Source: a bacterium (GTDB taxonomy: Bacteria > Actinomycetota > Acidimicrobiia > Acidimicrobiales > Bin134). From it: a stretch of 55,245 nt of DNA. Both the position numbers and the translations under genes were made by a program. The stretch is taken from positions 1-55,245 of the forward strand of contig JAPPMA010000044.1 in NCBI GenBank assembly GCA_028819295.1, given 5' to 3'. The notes below the pieces were generated by a model. The model was not told the origin of the DNA. It made no database searches and saw nothing but the letters and a program-made list of their open reading frames with translations. This document shows, piece after piece, positions 51,708 through 55,245 of this stretch. The first letter of the stretch is position 1, and every line of letters begins with the position of its first letter.

Positions 51708-52892
51708 ATGACAGCAAGACAGGGGGTTGGCCGCGGCCCGGCAGTGGTGGCGGCCAGCATGCTGGCGCTGGGCATCGGCTCCAGCCTGGGCTTTTTCCCC
51801 GGTTATTTTGTCGCCGCAGTACGCGACGACCTCGACATTTCCCGGGCCCAAGTGGGGCTCCTGGTGAGCCTGCACTTCGGTTGCACCGGGTTGGGATCGA
51901 TCATCGGCGCTCGCATCACCGAAAAGGTCGGCACCCGTGCTGCGGTGGTGGTCGACCAGATGATGGTGGCCGTGGCTGCTTGGGGAGCGGCCCTTCTCGA
52001 CAGCTACGCCGCCCTGCTGGCGGCTGCGGTATTCGCTGGTTTCGGCTACGCCCTGGCCAACGCCGCCACCAACGAGGCAGTGGCCGCCGCGGTGCCCGAG
52101 ACCCGTCGCACCCTGGCGTTGTCGGCCAAGACGTCGGGTGTGCCGATGATTGCGCTGATCAGCGCGGTATTGGTGCCCTGGGCGTCTGACCGCTGGAGCT
52201 GGAACCTCATTTTGATGATTGCCGGAACTGCCGCCGCAGCAAACGCGCTCATTTCGTCGGCCATCATTCCCGACATCCGCGCCGCCGGGAAGAGGTCGAA
52301 GCGACAAGGATCAGTCCTCCCCAAAGGGATCTGGTGGTTCGCGGTCTCGGCCTTCTTTCTGGTCGGCTCCTCGCAGCCGCTGTTCTCCTGGGCGGTGCCC
52401 TACCTGGACGAGGGGTTGGGCACTTCCAAGCCAGTAGCTGGCGCAATTGCTGGGACAGCCGCTGGGCTAGGGGCGGTTTGCATGTCGTTGACTGCGCTGC
52501 GGGCCGACTATCTGGGCCGAACCCGAAGGGTGCCGCTCATCGTCGGGCTGTGTTCGGTGCTGACCGCGTCCATTCTGTTGACCATGAGCGGCCTGACGTT
52601 GGGCCTGGTGGTGGCCACCATCGGCTTGTTTGCCGGGTTCATTGCCCAGTTGGCGGCCATCGGCATCATGCACGCCGCGGTGGTCGACCGGGCCCCGCAA
52701 GCCGTGGCCCGAGCCACCGGGGTCACCATGACCGGCTACTACATGGGCGCGCTGGCTACCCCGGTGAGCTTCGGCGCACTGGTCGACTGGCTGGGCACCT
52801 ACACCTGGGCCTGGCTGGTCATGGCCCTGGCTAGCGGGGTTGGGGCCGCCTGCTTTGCCCGGGCCAACCGGGTAGGCGACGTTGTTCCTTGA
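51708..52892 (+). CDS. MFS transporter
   Basis: 394 aa, 12 hydrophobic helices by eye. The loop 2-3 motif is GSIIGARITEKVGTRAAVVV, a weak version of the MFS G-x3-D-R-x-G-R-R motif. No soluble domain. Probably imports (or exports) the compound processed by the cluster. The ATG at 51708 is chosen because the upstream in-frame sequence is antisense to the kinase gene. The stop overlaps a possible TTG of the next gene, so they are likely co-transcribed. Confidence 0.88.
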   Translation: MTARQGVGRGPAVVAASMLALGIGSSLGFFPGYFVAAVRDDLDISRAQVGLLVSLHFGCTGLGSIIGARITEKVGTRAAVVVDQMMVAVAAWGAALLDSYAALLAAAVFAGFGYALANAATNEAVAAAVPETRRTLALSAKTSGVPMIALISAVLVPWASDRWSWNLILMIAGTAAAANALISSAIIPDIRAAGKRSKRQGSVLPKGIWWFAVSAFFLVGSSQPLFSWAVPYLDEGLGTSKPVAGAIAGTAAGLGAVCMSLTALRADYLGRTRRVPLIVGLCSVLTASILLTMSGLTLGLVVATIGLFAGFIAQLAAIGIMHAAVVDRAPQAVARATGVTMTGYYMGALATPVSFGALVDWLGTYTWAWLVMALASGVGAACFARANRVGDVVP

Positions 52893-52906
52893 TCGGTGAT
52901 ACGACG

Positions 52907-54751
52907 ATGACCAAGCTCCCCAAGGTTGATGTAATGAGCTACGAGCATGTTTTGGCGCCGATTGAGATCAATCGGCTGGTAGTCAAGAACCGGGTGGTGC
53001 GCACCGCGCACGGCACCAACATCGGGCAGGGGCGCATCAACGACGAGCTGATCGCCTACCACGAGGCCCGGGCTGCGGGCGGGTGCGGACTGACCATCTT
53101 GGAAGCGGCGTCGGTCCACCCCACCGACATGGGCACGCTGTGGCTGCACGATGCCTCGGTGGTGGACGACTACCGGCGACTCATGGCCCGCCTGGCGCCT
53201 TACAACATGGCGATCTTTCAGCAGCTCGGCCACCTGGGCTATGAGGGGGTGACCGCCGACGGCGGACCGCCGTGGTCGGCATCAGAGCTAGCCGGGCCTA
53301 GCATCCGCCGCCCGGCCAAGGTCATGGCACAAGACGACATTGATGAGCTGGTCGATGCCTTCGCTCAAGCGGCCCGGTGGAGCATCGAGGGCGGCCTTCA
53401 CGGGGTTGAGGTCCACATTGCCCACGGCTACTTGCTCCAGCAGTTCATGTCGCCGATCACCAACCAGCGCACCGACCACTACGGCGGCTCGTGGGAGAAC
53501 CGCATTCGGCTGGCCCGCGAGGTGGTCGCCGCGGTTCGGGAAGCGATCGGCCCGGAGATCCCGATGGGGGTGCGGATCGGTTCAGAAGCGGTGGGCGACG
53601 GGGGCGTGACCGAGCACGACTGCGCCGAACTGGTGAAAGTCCTCGAAGGCGACGGCCTGATCGACTACGTCAACCTCACTTACGGAAGCTGTCTTCGGCC
53701 CCACAAGATCATGGGCGGGATGCACGAGCTGCCCGGCTACGAGTTGGAGGCCGCTGCTCCGGTGGTGGCTGCTGTGGATCTGCCCGCCATCGTCACTGGC
53801 CGGTTCCGCACCCTGGCCGAAGCCGACCAATTGATCGCCGAAGGGGTGGCCGACATGGTGGGCCTCACCCGAGCCCACATCGCCGACCCCGATCTAGTGG
53901 CCAAGAGCGTTGAAGGCCGGGAGGCCGAGGTTCGCCCCTGCATCGCCGGCAACGACGGCTGCGTCGGCGGCCTCAACCGGGGCCGTCTCTCCTGTGCCGT
54001 CAACCCCGCAGTGGGCCGCGAGCTGGACTACCCGCCCCCGGGTCCGAGCCCACAACCCCGACAGGTTGTGGTTGTCGGCGGCGGACCCGGCGGCATGGAG
54101 GCGGCCCGACTGGCCGCCGAGCAGGGTCATTCCGTGGTGCTGTTCGAGGCTCGCAACCGCTTGGGCGGCGCCGTTCGGCAGGCCCAAGAGCTGCCCACCC
54201 GGGCCTTGCTGGGCGACATCTGCGACTGGCAAGAGCGAGAACTAGCCCGTCTCGGCGTGGATGTACGGCTGAACCAACCCGTCGATGTCGAATTAGTCAC
54301 CGCAGCCCGCCCCGAGATTGTGGTGGTGGCCACCGGCGCCACCGGCGCTGAAATTCCCGACATCAGCACCATGCCCAAGGGTGCCACCGCCGTGGTCGAC
54401 GACCGCTTCGGCGGCTATGAGGCCCTCGGCCTGGCCGAGTGGCTTGCCACCCAGGGCCTAGCCGTCACGCTGACCACTCCCGGCCGCCGGGTCGCCTCCA
54501 ACGCCCTGCTCGACTTGGTGGTCCAACCCGCCCTTGAGCGCCTGCAAGCCCTCGAGATCGATATCCAGACCAAAGTCGACACTCCACCCGACGCCGACCT
54601 AACTCTCACCGTGGCCAAACACTCCCACGACCCTCTATCCGCCGATCTAGTCGCCGCCGATCTCAACGTCCAAGTCATCGGCGATGCCCACACCCCCGGC
54701 ACCGTCCTCACCGCCATAGCCGACGCCCACCGCATCGACTTCAACGCCTGA
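52907..54751 (+). CDS. OYE-type FMN / 4Fe-4S / FAD oxidoreductase (2,4-dienoyl-CoA reductase family)
   Basis: 614 aa, three domains: an FMN-binding TIM barrel (residues 10-335, with HIAHGYLLQQFMSP and RTDHYGGSWENR), an iron-sulfur segment, then an FAD/NAD(P)-binding part beginning VVVVGGGPGGMEAARLA. The cluster motif reads C345-x6-C352-x10-C363 in RPCIAGNDGC...CAVNP: the expected second ligand (residue 348) is Gly. It reduces an unsaturated or nitrogenous substrate with electrons from NAD(P)H. ATG 52907 assumed; TTG 52889 is possible. Last gene of the cluster. Confidence 0.9.
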   Translation: MTKLPKVDVMSYEHVLAPIEINRLVVKNRVVRTAHGTNIGQGRINDELIAYHEARAAGGCGLTILEAASVHPTDMGTLWLHDASVVDDYRRLMARLAPYNMAIFQQLGHLGYEGVTADGGPPWSASELAGPSIRRPAKVMAQDDIDELVDAFAQAARWSIEGGLHGVEVHIAHGYLLQQFMSPITNQRTDHYGGSWENRIRLAREVVAAVREAIGPEIPMGVRIGSEAVGDGGVTEHDCAELVKVLEGDGLIDYVNLTYGSCLRPHKIMGGMHELPGYELEAAAPVVAAVDLPAIVTGRFRTLAEADQLIAEGVADMVGLTRAHIADPDLVAKSVEGREAEVRPCIAGNDGCVGGLNRGRLSCAVNPAVGRELDYPPPGPSPQPRQVVVVGGGPGGMEAARLAAEQGHSVVLFEARNRLGGAVRQAQELPTRALLGDICDWQERELARLGVDVRLNQPVDVELVTAARPEIVVVATGATGAEIPDISTMPKGATAVVDDRFGGYEALGLAEWLATQGLAVTLTTPGRRVASNALLDLVVQPALERLQALEIDIQTKVDTPPDADLTLTVAKHSHDPLSADLVAADLNVQVIGDAHTPGTVLTAIADAHRIDFNA

Positions 54752-54803
54752 CTACCGCGGAGCGGGCCGGGGCCGCGGCTGGGCGGTCAGCCTTGCTCGG
54801 CGC

Positions 54804-55245
54804 TCAGTTGAACACTCCGGGGCAGTGAGTCCTGACCGCTTGGTCTCGGTTGAACTGTCTGGCCAGCGCATTTTGGCAGGCGGCGGATCGGCAGGTTTCT
54901 AGGCGCTCCAGTTCTTGGCGGATCGGGGTCCACCCCGACCACAGCATCTCTTGGGTTTGGGCCTCGGCGACGGTGTAGGGCTCGGCGGTGTTCCACGGCG
55001 CGTCGGGCAGTGTCCAGCCGAGCGCGGCTAGCACCCGCGCCCAGCGGGCGTGCTCGGCGTAGGCGGCCCGGCTCTTGTTGTTGTCGTGGTATCGCTTCAC
55101 GGTGCTGGCGATGTTGCCGCGGGCGGTGCAGACGTGCGGTGTCGGCTGGTTTTGGGAGTAGTTGGTGACGTGGTCGTCGGTGGTGTCGTGCACGACGGGT
55201 TCGGGGTCGGGCGCGGGCACTGTCTGGTATTGCGATGCGCCTGTC
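54804..55245 (-). CDS. Unrecognised protein, C-terminal part only (5' end beyond the window)
   Basis: Leftward frame open from the right window edge to TGA at 54804-54806; about 147 codons visible. The N-terminal part seen is Pro/Asp/Thr-rich (PAPDPEPVVHDTTDD), followed by a compact region with WARVLAALGWTLPDAPWNTA and EMLWSGWTPIRQELERLETC; four cysteines. The acidic leader resembles secreted or surface proteins, as at the left window edge, but the sequences are otherwise unrelated. GTG 55220 is probably internal. Confidence 0.6.
   Translation of the reverse strand, partial: TGASQYQTVPAPDPEPVVHDTTDDHVTNYSQNQPTPHVCTARGNIASTVKRYHDNNKSRAAYAEHARWARVLAALGWTLPDAPWNTAEPYTVAEAQTQEMLWSGWTPIRQELERLETCRSAACQNALARQFNRDQAVRTHCPGVFN

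Noticed and set aside
54755-54778. CCGCGG...CCGCGG stem-loop after the last reductase gene
   Set aside because: Only six base pairs with a 12-base loop and no T-run; weak evidence for a terminator.
1-55245. tRNA, rRNA, insertion sequences, prophage or replication origin
   Set aside because: None seen: no tRNA-like cloverleaf, transposase, integrase, terminal inverted repeats or DnaA-box cluster noticed by eye; a dedicated search could still find a small RNA.

Overview
The window is high-GC, densely coded actinobacterial DNA. The gene content (EgtB/EgtD, an F420-type LLM oxidoreductase, an FMN-binding PPOX protein, many SDRs and acyl-CoA genes, actinobacterial-style PurB, a three-part PurS/PurQ/PurL) fits Actinomycetota, most likely an acidimicrobial, possibly aquatic or symbiotic lineage. 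That placement is inference. I see no rRNA, tRNA or CRISPR array.

Layout. 1-0.76 kb: the N-terminal part of a secreted, repeat-rich protein that runs off the left edge. 0.87-2.76 kb: a complete AbiEi/AbiEii-type toxin-antitoxin (TA) pair with an apparently leaderless promoter. 2.84-5.13 kb: egtB-egtD (ergothioneine), joined by a 44-bp tandem duplication that creates a coupling mini-ORF. 5.17-16.84 kb: the purine block purA-D-E-B-C-S-Q, one antisense gene, then purL-F-M. It covers FGAM synthase, amidotransferase, AIR synthase, NCAIR mutase, SAICAR synthase, adenylosuccinate lyase and adenylosuccinate synthetase; purN, purH and purK are not here. 16.9-23.65 kb: assorted metabolic genes (DUF7064-like protein, LLM oxidoreductase, PPOX, HAD phosphatase, MscS channel) and a MenB/BadI-like hydratase coupled to a protein of unknown family. 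23.7-25.1 kb: a Fic gene behind a 40-bp-phased operator array. 25.2-33.0 kb: a catabolic island (acyl-CoA dehydrogenase, SDRs, carboxymuconolactone-decarboxylase-like protein, two amidohydrolases, NTF2-like protein, a second copy of the unknown family) with a small HicAB-like pair inside it. 33.0-35.6 kb: a decaying stretch with a second AbiE module whose toxin is truncated, an unrecognised ORF and a cytochrome P450 remnant. 35.7-40.9 kb: a branched-chain-amino-acid-type ABC importer. 41-45.6 kb: VOC protein, HicAB-like pair, SDR with a trailing NTF2-like stub, a DNA methyltransferase with an extra C-terminal domain, a 3Fe-4S ferredoxin and a MazEF-like pair. 45.6-54.75 kb: a second catabolic cluster (SDR, P450, DUF35 protein, CoA ligase, thiolase-like protein, APH-like kinase, MFS transporter, flavin/Fe-S oxidoreductase). 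54.8-55.2 kb: the 3' part of an unrecognised gene leaving the right edge.

How the genes work together. The pur genes overlap by ATGA or lie close and form one or two transcription units. The 45.6-54.8 kb cluster reads as an uptake-oxidation-CoA activation-chain cleavage pathway: the ferredoxin could feed the P450, and the DUF35 plus cysteine-less thiolase-like pair resembles the steroid side-chain retro-aldolase ChsH2/Ltp2. The strongest candidate for something undescribed is the paralogous family at 22.0-22.9 kb and 30.8-31.7 kb: each protein is an internal duplication, the two halves of the second copy align without a gap, and both copies sit in catabolic operons. Five or more TA-like modules, one decayed, also make this an unusually TA-rich window.
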